Source: Myxococcales bacterium
Lineage (GTDB): Bacteria > Myxococcota_A > Polyangia > Palsa-1104
DNA length: 64,000 bases
Direction: 5' to 3'
NCBI GenBank assembly: GCA_003170275.1
Contig: PNAM01000017.1
Coordinates: 124,001 to 188,000 of the forward strand
Each line of letters starts with the position of its first letter. Positions within the stretch are counted from its first letter, which is position 1. The position numbers and the translations under genes were made by a program. Shown here in pieces: positions 43,244 to 50,566 of this stretch. The notes under the pieces were generated by a model. It saw only the letters and a program-made list of their open reading frames with translations. It ran no database searches and had not been told where the DNA came from.

Positions 43244-44244
43244 TGCACAACGCGATGCGAATTGCCTTGGGACTCCTGCTCGCTCCGGCGCTGGCCGGCG
43301 CGCAGCCGGTGCCGGGGAAGTTGATCCCGAACGACATCAACCTTTTGATCGGCGGCGACGTGGCGCAGGTGCGCGCCGCCGGGCCGCCCGAGGTGATCAA
43401 GCTGCTGCTCGACGGTGCCCGCGCGGCCGCCGAGAAGATCGGCGCGGATCCGACGACCATCGGCGCGTTCGCCATCGGCGTGCTGGTGCCGCCCGGCGGA
43501 TCGCACGGCGGCAAGGTGACCGCGGTGATGGCCGCCGACATGACCATCGATCCGCAGAAGCTCGAGAAGGAGCTCGACCCGCCGATCACCAGCCGCAGCT
43601 ACCAGGGGATCATGATCCGCGACGCCAAGGCGGACTCCTACGCGGTGCTCCCCGCGAACCGACTGCTGGTCACCGAGCAGCTTCCCATCGAGCGCATCAT
43701 CGATCTCAACGCCGGCAAGGGCGACTCGCTGGTCGACAAGAAGGCCGCGGCGCTGCTCAAGCGGGTCAACGCGACCGGTGGGCGCGGCCCGGCGCTGTTC
43801 GGCTGGCTCGATCTGTCGAACCTCAAACCGGCGCTCAAGTCCCAGGGGCCGGAGCTGGCGTCGCTCGAAGAGGCCGCCGGATCGCTCGGCCTCGGCCCGA
43901 ACGGCGCCGATCTCAAGCTGATCGGCCGCTGCACCACGACCGACGCGGCGCAACAGGCGGCGACGGCCTCACGAAACCTGATCAAGGAGCTGGCGTCCAA
44001 CCCACAGCTGCAGATCTTCGGGCTCAAGCCGCTCCTCGAAGGCATCCGGATCGAGACCGAGAACGCGTTGGTGCTCTACACGCTGCACGTGAGCGCGGCG
44101 CAGTACGCCGACTTGATGACGCGGCTGTCGGGCTTCGTCGCCGCCTCGATGCAGCCGCAGCCGCCGCCCGCGGAGCCGCAAGACGAGATGCCGGTGAAGC
44201 CCAAGAAGAAGCCGAAGAAGAAGGCTACCAAACCAGCGGGATGA
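43243..44244 (+). CDS. Secreted hypothetical protein with Lys-rich tail
   Basis: A 333-residue exported protein with a signal peptide (IALGLLLAPALAGAQ). The mature part shows two similar alpha/beta halves and a C-terminal tail rich in Pro, Lys and Glu (KPKKKPKKK). Myxobacterial genomes contain related proteins without assigned function; I cannot name the family. I use GTG 43243, since GGAG lies eight bases before it; ATG 43255 is the alternative and gives the same mature protein. It is coupled to the acylase gene (TAGTG overlap) and ends 20 bases inside the convergent methyltransferase gene. Confidence 0.75.
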   Translation: MHNAMRIALGLLLAPALAGAQPVPGKLIPNDINLLIGGDVAQVRAAGPPEVIKLLLDGARAAAEKIGADPTTIGAFAIGVLVPPGGSHGGKVTAVMAADMTIDPQKLEKELDPPITSRSYQGIMIRDAKADSYAVLPANRLLVTEQLPIERIIDLNAGKGDSLVDKKAAALLKRVNATGGRGPALFGWLDLSNLKPALKSQGPELASLEEAAGSLGLGPNGADLKLIGRCTTTDAAQQAATASRNLIKELASNPQLQIFGLKPLLEGIRIETENALVLYTLHVSAAQYADLMTRLSGFVAASMQPQPPPAEPQDEMPVKPKKKPKKKATKPAG

Positions 44245-44848
44245 ACATCCACGAGCGCGCCTTGTAGGCCGCGAACTCGGGGTAGCGCGACAGCGACTTC
44301 TCCTTGCGCAACATGTTGGGGATCCAGATCCCCACGATCACCATCGCCAACACACCCAGCGGCGCCCAGTGGTACGCGACCAGGCTGAACCCGCCGTACA
44401 CCAGGAGCTCGCCGAGGTAGTTGGGGTTGCGCACGCGTCCCCACAAGCCCTCGGTGATGAGCACGCCCGGCCGCAGCGTGAGCGACAGGAACTTCTGCAT
44501 GTCGCTCACGTAGTGCAGGAAGATGCCGGTGGTGAACAGGAACACGCACAAGCCCATCCACCACGCGGGCGGCACCGCGGTGCGGTGCGTGGTGATCAAC
44601 CACGGGCTCACCCAGTACATCGACAGCCCGCCCCACGTGAACAGGCCGTAGCCCAGGCCCACCGGCCGATCCCACTGCTTGTCGCCGAAGAACCGGCTCT
44701 TGGTCATCCACAAGATGCCGTAGGTGCCGTGCATGGCCAGGTACAGCCACGCGCGCGGATCGTCCCAGTCGCGAAAGTAGGCGATCATCGCGAGCACCAC
44801 GAGCCCGGTCACGCCCTTGTGCCAGTCGATGTAGAACTTGTGCTTCAC
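44225..44848 (-). CDS. Isoprenylcysteine/phospholipid methyltransferase-like membrane protein
   Basis: A 207-residue membrane protein of the ICMT/phosphatidylethanolamine methyltransferase/steroid-reductase-like group. The C-terminal motif GLWGRVRNPNYLGELL and the closing RKEKSLSRYPEFAAYKARS are characteristic. Several membrane segments precede it. Substrate unknown; lipid or isoprenoid methylation or reduction are both possible. It is divergent from the selenoprotein gene, with -10 elements that overlap. Its 3' end overlaps the preceding plus-strand gene by 20 bases. Confidence 0.82.
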   Translation of the reverse strand: MKHKFYIDWHKGVTGLVVLAMIAYFRDWDDPRAWLYLAMHGTYGILWMTKSRFFGDKQWDRPVGLGYGLFTWGGLSMYWVSPWLITTHRTAVPPAWWMGLCVFLFTTGIFLHYVSDMQKFLSLTLRPGVLITEGLWGRVRNPNYLGELLVYGGFSLVAYHWAPLGVLAMVIVGIWIPNMLRKEKSLSRYPEFAAYKARSWMFIPLVW

Positions 44849-44867
44849 GTGGACCCCCTGCCCTCTG

Positions 44868-44874
44868 TACGATA
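44868..44874. promoter_or_regulatory. Overlapping divergent -10 elements
   Basis: The stretch TACGATA reads as TACGAT on the plus strand, seven bases before the selenoprotein ATG. It reads as TATCGT on the minus strand, about 20 bases before the methyltransferase ATG. One promoter region could therefore serve both genes. A -35-like TTCACG is 18 bases upstream on the plus side. Pattern-based inference. Confidence 0.4.
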
Positions 44875-44880
44875 CACCTC

Positions 44881-45225
44881 ATGCCCAAGATCGACCTCTT
44901 CTGGAAGCCCGGCTGAACGGGCTGCGTGCGCGCGCGGGAGTTTCTCGCGCAGAAAAAAGGCGAAGGTGAGTTCGGCCTTCGCAATCTCATCAAGGAACCG
45001 CTCAGCGCCGACGAGATCCGCGCGATCGCCAAGCAGGTGGGCGACGCAAAGCTGCTGATCGCCCCGAAGCGGCGCGCCGAGGCGGAGGGCCTCGACGGCG
45101 AGAAGCTGATCGTCTGGCTGGCGGCCGACGGCGCTCATCTGCGACGGCCCATCATCATCGCCGGCAAGAAGGTGACGCTCGGGTTCACCAAGACCACGCC
45201 CGACGAGCTGAAGGGCGCGATCTAA
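44881..45225 (+). CDS. ArsC/Spx-like selenoprotein with in-frame UGA (selenocysteine)
   Basis: Thioredoxin-fold protein of the arsenate-reductase/Spx-like family, 114 residues if TGA at 44914-44916 is read as selenocysteine. Before the TGA the frame gives MPKIDLFWKPG; after it TGCVRAREFL. The joined sequence K-P-G-U-T-G-C-V-R-A-R-E-F-L matches the family pattern P-x-C-x-x-C-[RK]-x-A with Sec for the first Cys. The rest fits too: a LIKEPLSADEIR helix and HLRRPIIIAGKKVTLGF near the end. The hairpin at 44932-44950 resembles a bacterial SECIS. The ORF track gives only 44926-45225 with a false GTG start. The reaction is probably redox; the partner is unknown. selA, selB, selC and selD are not in this window. 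Confidence 0.85.
44914..44916 (+). other. In-frame UGA, predicted selenocysteine codon
   Basis: Codon 12 of the ArsC/Spx-like gene is TGA, exactly where the family has its N-terminal redox Cys. Homologous coding sequence continues on both sides in one frame, and the resolving Cys follows three codons later. Confidence 0.82.
44932..44950 (+). promoter_or_regulatory. SECIS-like hairpin
   Basis: GCGCGGG-AGTTT-CTCGCGC forms seven consecutive pairs (one G-U) and a five-base loop. The stem begins 15 bases after the UGA and the loop 22 bases after it. The loop has G in its second position followed by U, as expected for SelB recognition in bacterial SECIS elements. Structure inferred by eye. Confidence 0.7.
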
Positions 45226-45238
45226 GTCAACGCTGCGC

Positions 45239-46654
45239 TTACAGCACCAGGTTGTCGACCACCTTGGCGAGCGACGCGAGGTTGTTCACCACCTCGACCT
45301 TGTCGCAGTACGGCTCATAGTCGCGCATCGCCGAGTCGCCGAACGCCCACGACAACGGCGGCTCCGGATTCAGCCACAGCACGCGCCGCGCGCGCGCCTT
45401 GACGTCGGCCAGCGCCCACGCCTCGGGCGCGTTGTAGTTGTTGCGCGCGTCGCCGATGATGATCACGGTGGTCTTCTGCGTCACCGTGTCGAGGTGATGC
45501 TCGGCGAAGGTCTTGAACGCGCGCCCGAAGTTCGAGTTGGCGTACACGTTCACCACGCCGCCCGCGTAGGCCACGTCGACCGCGCGCTGCAGCTCGTACT
45601 TCTTGAATAGATCGGTGCACTCGCCGAGATCGCTGACGAACACGAACGAGCGCACCTGCGCGAACAGCTCCTGCAGCGTGAACGCGAACTGCAGCATGAA
45701 GCGCGAGACGTGCCGCACCGAGTCCGAGATGTCGCACAGGATGACCAGGCGCGGCTTGTCGATGCGCCGCTTCTTGTACTTGAGGGTGAACGGCACGCCG
45801 CCGGTGGCCAGCGCGCGCCGGAGCGTGCGACGCGCGTCGAGCCGGCCCTTGCGCTCGACCTTGCGGCGCAGCGCGACCATCTGCTTGAGCTTGCGCGCCA
45901 GCCGCGTCACCTCTTCGCGCAACCGGTAGAGCTCGGCCTCGTTCATCGCGCCGAACGGCTTGTGCTCGAGGATCTGCTTGCGCATCTGCTCCAGGTAATT
46001 CAGGTTGCGCCGCTCGAACTCGTCCGAGACGTAGCCGCGCACCTGGCCGCGCACGCGCTCGAGCTGGCGCGCCGCCGCCTCCATCAGCCGGCGCGCATCG
46101 TCGTCGCCGATCTTCTTGCGCAGCCGTCCTTCGAGGTTGTTCAGCTCCTCCTGCGCCTGGCGAAAGTTGAGCGCCTCGAGCAGGTGCTGCGTGAAGAATC
46201 CGATCTGCAGCGGGTTGACCAGCCGATCGAAGTTGATCTGGATCCCCGCCAACCGGATCAACGCCTCGATCTTCGAGCGCCGAAGGCCCATCCCCATACG
46301 CGCCAGCGGCGACATGCGCGCGGTCTCGTCGGCGAGCATGGCCACCAGCGCCTCGATCTGATCCTCGGAGAACCCCTCCAGCAGCAGCGCCTCGACCAGC
46401 GGCGGCGCGCCGTCCTTCTTCGCCTTGTCGAGAAAGTCGCCGCGCCGGAAGAAGAACAGATCGAACAGCTCGTCGAACGGCTCCTCGTCGGACTTGCGCT
46501 TGACCAGCGTGGCCTGCAGCGCGGCCTTGAGCGACTCGGGGTCTTCGATGCCGACGATCTGCGTCGCGCGCACCAGATCGAGCACCTCGGAGGTCGACAC
46601 GCGCATGCCGTTTCTGCGGCACAGGCGGGTGAACTCGAGGAGCCGGTCGAGCAC
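45239..46654 (-). CDS. CoxE-like von Willebrand factor A domain protein
   Basis: A 471-residue protein with a C-terminal vWA domain. The MIDAS motif DISDS lies in VILCDISDSVRHV, followed by FVFVSDLGECTDLF and TVIIIGDARNNY. This matches the CoxE/YeiK-like proteins that work with MoxR-type AAA+ ATPases in maturing metal enzymes. The N-terminal 250 residues are helical with coiled-coil stretches. No MoxR ATPase is adjacent. The GTG at 46654 overlaps the TlpA-like stop by one base, so translation is coupled. The track's longer version is a false extension. Confidence 0.85.
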   Translation of the reverse strand: MLDRLLEFTRLCRRNGMRVSTSEVLDLVRATQIVGIEDPESLKAALQATLVKRKSDEEPFDELFDLFFFRRGDFLDKAKKDGAPPLVEALLLEGFSEDQIEALVAMLADETARMSPLARMGMGLRRSKIEALIRLAGIQINFDRLVNPLQIGFFTQHLLEALNFRQAQEELNNLEGRLRKKIGDDDARRLMEAAARQLERVRGQVRGYVSDEFERRNLNYLEQMRKQILEHKPFGAMNEAELYRLREEVTRLARKLKQMVALRRKVERKGRLDARRTLRRALATGGVPFTLKYKKRRIDKPRLVILCDISDSVRHVSRFMLQFAFTLQELFAQVRSFVFVSDLGECTDLFKKYELQRAVDVAYAGGVVNVYANSNFGRAFKTFAEHHLDTVTQKTTVIIIGDARNNYNAPEAWALADVKARARRVLWLNPEPPLSWAFGDSAMRDYEPYCDKVEVVNNLASLAKVVDNLVL

Positions 46655-47415
46655 TACTTGGCCATGGCGGCGGTGACCGCGGCGTCGACGGCGTCGGGAT
46701 CCGCCACCGAGACCTCGCGCACCACGCCCTGCCGGTCGATCACCACCATGGTCGGCAACGCGTAGATGCGATAGCTGGACGACACGACCTCGCTGTCGTC
46801 CGACGCGATGGTGTACTTGAGGTTGAACTTCTCGGCCACGGTGGCCACCACCTCGGCCGACTCCGAGGAGATGCCGATCACCTTGAGCCCCTTTTGGCCG
46901 AGCCGCTCGTGCAGCGCTTCGATGTGCGGCATCATCGCCACGCACGGCCTGCACCAGGTGGCGAAGAAATCGATCAGCACCACCTGCCCCTTCAGCGACG
47001 AGAGCTTGCCCAGCTTGGCGCCGGTCAGCACCGCCGGCTGGAAATCCGGCGCGGCCTTGCCCACCAGCGTATCGCGCTGCAGCACGTTCATGTCCGGCTT
47101 GGCCTCGAGCTTGATCGCGACCACCCGCAGCTTGCCGGCCGCGTCGCTGATCTTGAGCTTGATGGTCTTGCCCACGCCCGCGCGCCGCACCGCGCCGATG
47201 AGCACCTGCACGCTGTCGGTCTTCTCCGCGTCGAGCGCGAGCACCTCGTCACCCGCCTTGATGCCCGCCTTCTGCCCCGGCGCGCCCTCCATCACCTCGC
47301 GCACGCGCGTGCCGCCCTGCGAGCCGCGCTCGAGCACCAGCCCGATCCACGGATCGGACGCGTGAGCCACCGACGACAACACGAACAACGAGAGCACGAC
47401 CAGCGACGTCTTCAT
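46654..47415 (-). CDS. Secreted PDZ-TlpA/ResA-type thiol-disulfide oxidoreductase
   Basis: A 253-residue exported protein. After a signal peptide (LVVLSLFVLSSVAHAS), a PDZ-like domain occupies about residues 25-105 (GAPGQKAGIKAGDEVLALD). A TlpA-type thioredoxin domain with active site WCRPC follows at about 115-250. The cis-Pro loop is YALPTMVVI. It probably reduces protein disulfides in the periplasm on a client bound through the PDZ domain. It overlaps the epimerase gene by four bases (ATGA) and the vWA gene by one, so the three form a coupled operon. Confidence 0.9.
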   Translation of the reverse strand: MKTSLVVLSLFVLSSVAHASDPWIGLVLERGSQGGTRVREVMEGAPGQKAGIKAGDEVLALDAEKTDSVQVLIGAVRRAGVGKTIKLKISDAAGKLRVVAIKLEAKPDMNVLQRDTLVGKAAPDFQPAVLTGAKLGKLSSLKGQVVLIDFFATWCRPCVAMMPHIEALHERLGQKGLKVIGISSESAEVVATVAEKFNLKYTIASDDSEVVSSSYRIYALPTMVVIDRQGVVREVSVADPDAVDAAVTAAMAK

Positions 47416-48404
47416 GCGTATCCATTGGCCCGAAACCAGCGGACCGATTTCTCAATTGTTGTCTCGAGCGGGGTCACCGGCAAGCCCAACTCGCGTCGCG
47501 CCTTGGACACGTCGTAGAAGTGGGTGGCGGTGGTGTAGCGCGCGGCCTTGAGGGTCGCCAGCGGCCGCTTCTTCTTCAGCTTGACCGCGTAGTTCTCCAT
47601 CATCCAGCCCATGCCGAGCGCCAGCGGCGTCGGGATCTTGCGCTTGGGCCGCGGCACGCCGGCGACGCGCGCGACCACCTCGTAGAAGTCGCGCATCATG
47701 ACGTTGTGGTTGCCGAGGATGTAGCGCTCGCCCACGCGCCCCTTCTCCGCCGCCAGCACATGCCCCTCGGCCACGTCGTCGACGTCGACCGCGCAGAAGC
47801 CGGCGTCGAGGTACCCCGGCACTTCCTTCTTGAGCGCGGCGACGATCATGCTGCCGGTCGGTGTCGGCCCGATGTCGCGCTCGCCGAAGGGAAACGCGGG
47901 ATTCACCGCCACCAGCGGCAGCCCCTCGCGCGCGAAGCGGAGCGCGTCGAGCTCCGACAGCCACTTGGAGCGGATGTAGCCGTTGCCCTCGTCCCAGTCG
48001 TGCTGCCCGAACTGGTTGCCCTCGTCGGCCGGGATGCCGTCGTCGCGCCGCCCGACCGCAGCGATCGAGCTGGTGTACACCACCTTGTCGAGGTTGGCCT
48101 TGAACGCCGCCCACAGCACGGTCTTGGTCCCCTCCACGTTCACGCGGTACATCAGCGGGGGATCTTTGAGCCAGATCGCGTAGATCGCAGCCAGGTGATA
48201 GAGAGTGTCGCAGCCCTTGAGCGCGCGCGCCACGCCGTCACGATCGTTGACGTCCCCGGTCACCTGCTCGACGTCCAGGCCGTCCAGGTTCGAGGTCTTG
48301 GCGCCCGGCTCGATGTAGCAACGCACCTCTTTGCCGCGCTGAAGGAGCTTGCGCACCACCGACGAGCCGATGAACCCGCTAGCTCCCGTTACCAGGGTCT
48401 TCAT
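47412..48404 (-). CDS. NAD(P)-dependent epimerase/dehydratase (HpnA/DFR-like)
   Basis: A 330-residue extended short-chain dehydrogenase. The cofactor motif GASGFIG is at residues 7-13, the catalytic pair is in YIRSK, and TSSIAAVG precedes it. The overall sequence resembles the dihydroflavonol-reductase-like and hopanoid-associated HpnA group rather than sugar-nucleotide 4-epimerases. Substrate unknown. First gene of the epimerase-TlpA-vWA operon and divergent from the PilZ gene. Confidence 0.85.
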   Translation of the reverse strand: MKTLVTGASGFIGSSVVRKLLQRGKEVRCYIEPGAKTSNLDGLDVEQVTGDVNDRDGVARALKGCDTLYHLAAIYAIWLKDPPLMYRVNVEGTKTVLWAAFKANLDKVVYTSSIAAVGRRDDGIPADEGNQFGQHDWDEGNGYIRSKWLSELDALRFAREGLPLVAVNPAFPFGERDIGPTPTGSMIVAALKKEVPGYLDAGFCAVDVDDVAEGHVLAAEKGRVGERYILGNHNVMMRDFYEVVARVAGVPRPKRKIPTPLALGMGWMMENYAVKLKKKRPLATLKAARYTTATHFYDVSKARRELGLPVTPLETTIEKSVRWFRANGYA

Positions 48405-48411
48405 GGAGTTT

Positions 48412-48427
48412 ATCCCACATGTAGGAT
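48412..48427. promoter_or_regulatory. Imperfect palindrome in the epimerase/PilZ divergent region
   Basis: ATCCCACATGTAGGAT is palindromic except for one base pair and is centred on ACATGT, like the perfect palindrome at 19124-19137. It lies 3 bases upstream of the proposed PilZ -35 box. Possible operator; inference only. Confidence 0.3.
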
Positions 48428-48429
48428 AT

Positions 48430-48458
48430 TTGACTTCATTTGACTACCGATCTACGAT
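48430..48458 (+). promoter_or_regulatory. Putative promoter of the PilZ gene, abutting its ATG
   Basis: TTGACT, a 17-base spacer and TACGAT. Six bases separate the -10 hexamer from the ATG at 48465, and no Shine-Dalgarno sequence is present, so a leaderless transcript is likely. Confidence 0.5.
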
Positions 48459-48464
48459 TTTACC

Positions 48465-48821
48465 ATGATGAACAAGCGCCAGGCGTTGCGGTTCGAGAAG
48501 GTGTTCCCGGTCATCCTGTCTACGGAAGAGTTCGGCGAATGTAACGCGATGGCGCGCAATATCTCGGCCAGCGGCATCCTGCTGGAGCTCTCCGACCCGA
48601 TGCCGCTCGGCACCGAGGTGCGCGTCCACTTCTGGATGCCCGACTCGCAAGCGTCGATCATCGCGCGCGGCGAGGTGAAGAACCACTACTTCCTCAACTT
48701 CGCCGATCCGCAGGGCGCGGCCTGCTCGCTCACCGGCATGGCCATCCGCTTCTCCGAGTTCGAGGCCGACAGCGACGCAGTGCTCGGCCTCGGCCTGACC
48801 CGTATGCGCATCCTGCACTAG
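48465..48821 (+). CDS. PilZ domain protein, predicted c-di-GMP receptor
   Basis: A 118-residue single-domain PilZ protein. Both ligand motifs are present: RQALR (RxxxR) at the N-terminus and NISASG (D/N-x-S-x-x-G) near residue 29. GMAIRF comes later in the barrel. It should bind cyclic di-GMP and act on a partner, since no output domain is fused. A diguanylate cyclase lies elsewhere in this window. The start is ATG 48465, or the adjacent ATG at 48468. Confidence 0.9.
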   Translation: MMNKRQALRFEKVFPVILSTEEFGECNAMARNISASGILLELSDPMPLGTEVRVHFWMPDSQASIIARGEVKNHYFLNFADPQGAACSLTGMAIRFSEFEADSDAVLGLGLTRMRILH

Positions 48822-48850
48822 TTGCGACCGCCGCCAGCCACTGCTACACC
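48822..48850 (+). promoter_or_regulatory. Putative promoter abutting a GTG start
   Basis: TTGCGA, a 17-base spacer and TACACC, ending six bases before the GTG at 48857. The same spacing as other leaderless candidates in the window. The -10 hexamer is weak. Confidence 0.3.
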
Positions 48851-48856
48851 CGAGGT

Positions 48857-50566
48857 GTGCTGGCCCTCCTCGTCTCCGTCTTCGCGCTGGTAACCCCCGT
48901 CGCCGGACCGCCGCCGACCAGCGACGCGGAGCTGCAAAAGCGATTCGAGCAGCTCTCCTCTCCCGATGCGAAGGCGCGGCTCGACGCGGCGAGATTCATC
49001 GCCGCCCAGCCCGCCGAGGCCACGCCGATCCTGGCCACGCGCCTGGGGCGGCCGCGCAATACCACCACCGATACCTACCGCAGGCTGTTTCTCGAGATGT
49101 GGGCGCAAGTGCCGAATTGGAAAGGCTCGGACCCGATGTGGATCCGCAAGCCCGAGCCGGCCTGGACGGCGCCGCCGCGGGTCAAGGGCCAGCCGCGAGC
49201 CAAGCGTCCGCCGGGGCACGATCCCGAGGCGCTCGACTGGCTCGAGGCGCTCAACACGCTCGACCTCGACTCGCCGGCGCTGCAGGTGATCGTGCCCGAT
49301 CCGCCGGCGCCCGGACCGGTTCCCAAGAAAAAGAAGACCGCCGTCGTCGAGGAGCCGGCACCCGCGCCGCTGCCGCCCGTGACCAAAGAGCAGCTGGTGC
49401 AGGCGCGCGCCGAGGCGATGGAAGTGGTGGCGCTCATGCGCGCGATCGGCGCATCGAAGCGGCTCGACGCGGTGGATCCGATCTTCAAGGAGGCGTTCGA
49501 GGCCGACGGCGTGTTCCGCGACGAGTGCGGGCGGCAGATCCGATCGATGGAGAGCTTCGCGGTGCCGGCGCTGATCCGGCTGATGCACCAGAAGGGTGCG
49601 GCGGCGCTCCACCTCGGCAAGCAGCGGCGCTACGCCAGCTATCAGCTCGACCGCATGGATCGCGCGCGCCCGTCCAAGGCGATCTCGGCCGCACCCGACG
49701 ATCGCGTTCGTTCGGCGATCATCCACGCGTATGGAGAAGAGCGCGCGCTCGAGGCGGTCGAGGCGGTGCTCGGGCAGGTCGATTCGCCGTCGCACCGCGT
49801 GCGTAAGGAGGCGCGCTGGACCTGGCTGCGCTACGTCACCGGCCGGCCGCCGCCGCCCGCGCCCAAGCGCAAACGCAAGCTGACCGGCGGCCGCGAAGAG
49901 GAAGAGGAGAAGCCCGACTACCTCACCTATCGCGAGATGGCGCTGCTCGCGCTGCAGCACCAACTGCAGGCGATCAACAACGATCCGCCGTCGCCCAAGG
50001 CCACCGCCAAGGAGCTCACCGACGAGCTGTTCGCCTACTACGACAAGCAGCACGCCGCCGAGTGGGACGAGCAGTTCGCGCGCGCTCTTGGCAAGGAGCA
50101 GGCCGGCGACTGGAAGGGGGCGGCCGACGAGTACGGCTGGATCCTGGCGCACGATCCCAACTATGCGCGGCGCGGCGAGATGGCCAAGGCGTACGCGCGC
50201 TATGCCGACGAGCTGCGCAAGCAGCAGCAGGTCTCGCAGGCGCTCGGGTTCTACCGGCAGGCGGTGGACCTCGATCCCAAGGGCGCCGAGGCCAGCTACG
50301 CGGGCGCGCGGGTCGCGCTGCTCGATGGGCTCGAGGCGCTCGGGCGCGGGCGCGCGGAGCCCAACCTGTTCCGCCAGGCGCTGGCGCTCGACCCGTCGCT
50401 CACCGACGCGCGCGAGGGCCTGTCGCGGGCCGAGGCGCTAAAGGGCCGCCGTCGCTGGCTCGAGCTGGGCGAAGCGGTCGGCCTGATCTTCGCGCTGTTG
50501 TTCGGCCTGTGGTTCCTGTGGAAGCGGACCGCGCCGCCTACGCCGCAAAAGCCGCTAGCTTCGTAA
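48857..50566 (+). CDS. Exported TPR/HEAT-like protein with C-terminal membrane segment
   Basis: A 569-residue protein with an N-terminal hydrophobic signal (LALLVSVFALVTPVAG). A HEAT-like region (DAKARLDAARFIA), a Pro/Lys linker and a TPR region near residues 405-505 (GDWKGAADEYGWILAHDP, VSQALGFYRQAVDLDP) follow. A C-terminal transmembrane segment (AVGLIFALLFGLWFLW) ends it. Topology suggests a large periplasmic scaffold anchored at its end. Function not recognised. The 3' end overlaps mug by 29 bases, convergently. Confidence 0.78.
   Translation: MLALLVSVFALVTPVAGPPPTSDAELQKRFEQLSSPDAKARLDAARFIAAQPAEATPILATRLGRPRNTTTDTYRRLFLEMWAQVPNWKGSDPMWIRKPEPAWTAPPRVKGQPRAKRPPGHDPEALDWLEALNTLDLDSPALQVIVPDPPAPGPVPKKKKTAVVEEPAPAPLPPVTKEQLVQARAEAMEVVALMRAIGASKRLDAVDPIFKEAFEADGVFRDECGRQIRSMESFAVPALIRLMHQKGAAALHLGKQRRYASYQLDRMDRARPSKAISAAPDDRVRSAIIHAYGEERALEAVEAVLGQVDSPSHRVRKEARWTWLRYVTGRPPPPAPKRKRKLTGGREEEEEKPDYLTYREMALLALQHQLQAINNDPPSPKATAKELTDELFAYYDKQHAAEWDEQFARALGKEQAGDWKGAADEYGWILAHDPNYARRGEMAKAYARYADELRKQQQVSQALGFYRQAVDLDPKGAEASYAGARVALLDGLEALGRGRAEPNLFRQALALDPSLTDAREGLSRAEALKGRRRWLELGEAVGLIFALLFGLWFLWKRTAPPTPQKPLAS

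Noticed and set aside
38614-44244. 1876-residue plus-strand ORF
   Set aside because: Only its last 333 residues are the real secreted protein; the rest is an Arg/Ala/Gly-rich wrong frame over YfhO and the acylase.
44926-45225. GTG-started 99-residue ORF as an independent gene
   Set aside because: It begins after the UGA and lacks the first strand and redox site of the ArsC/Spx fold; the readthrough frame is far more consistent.
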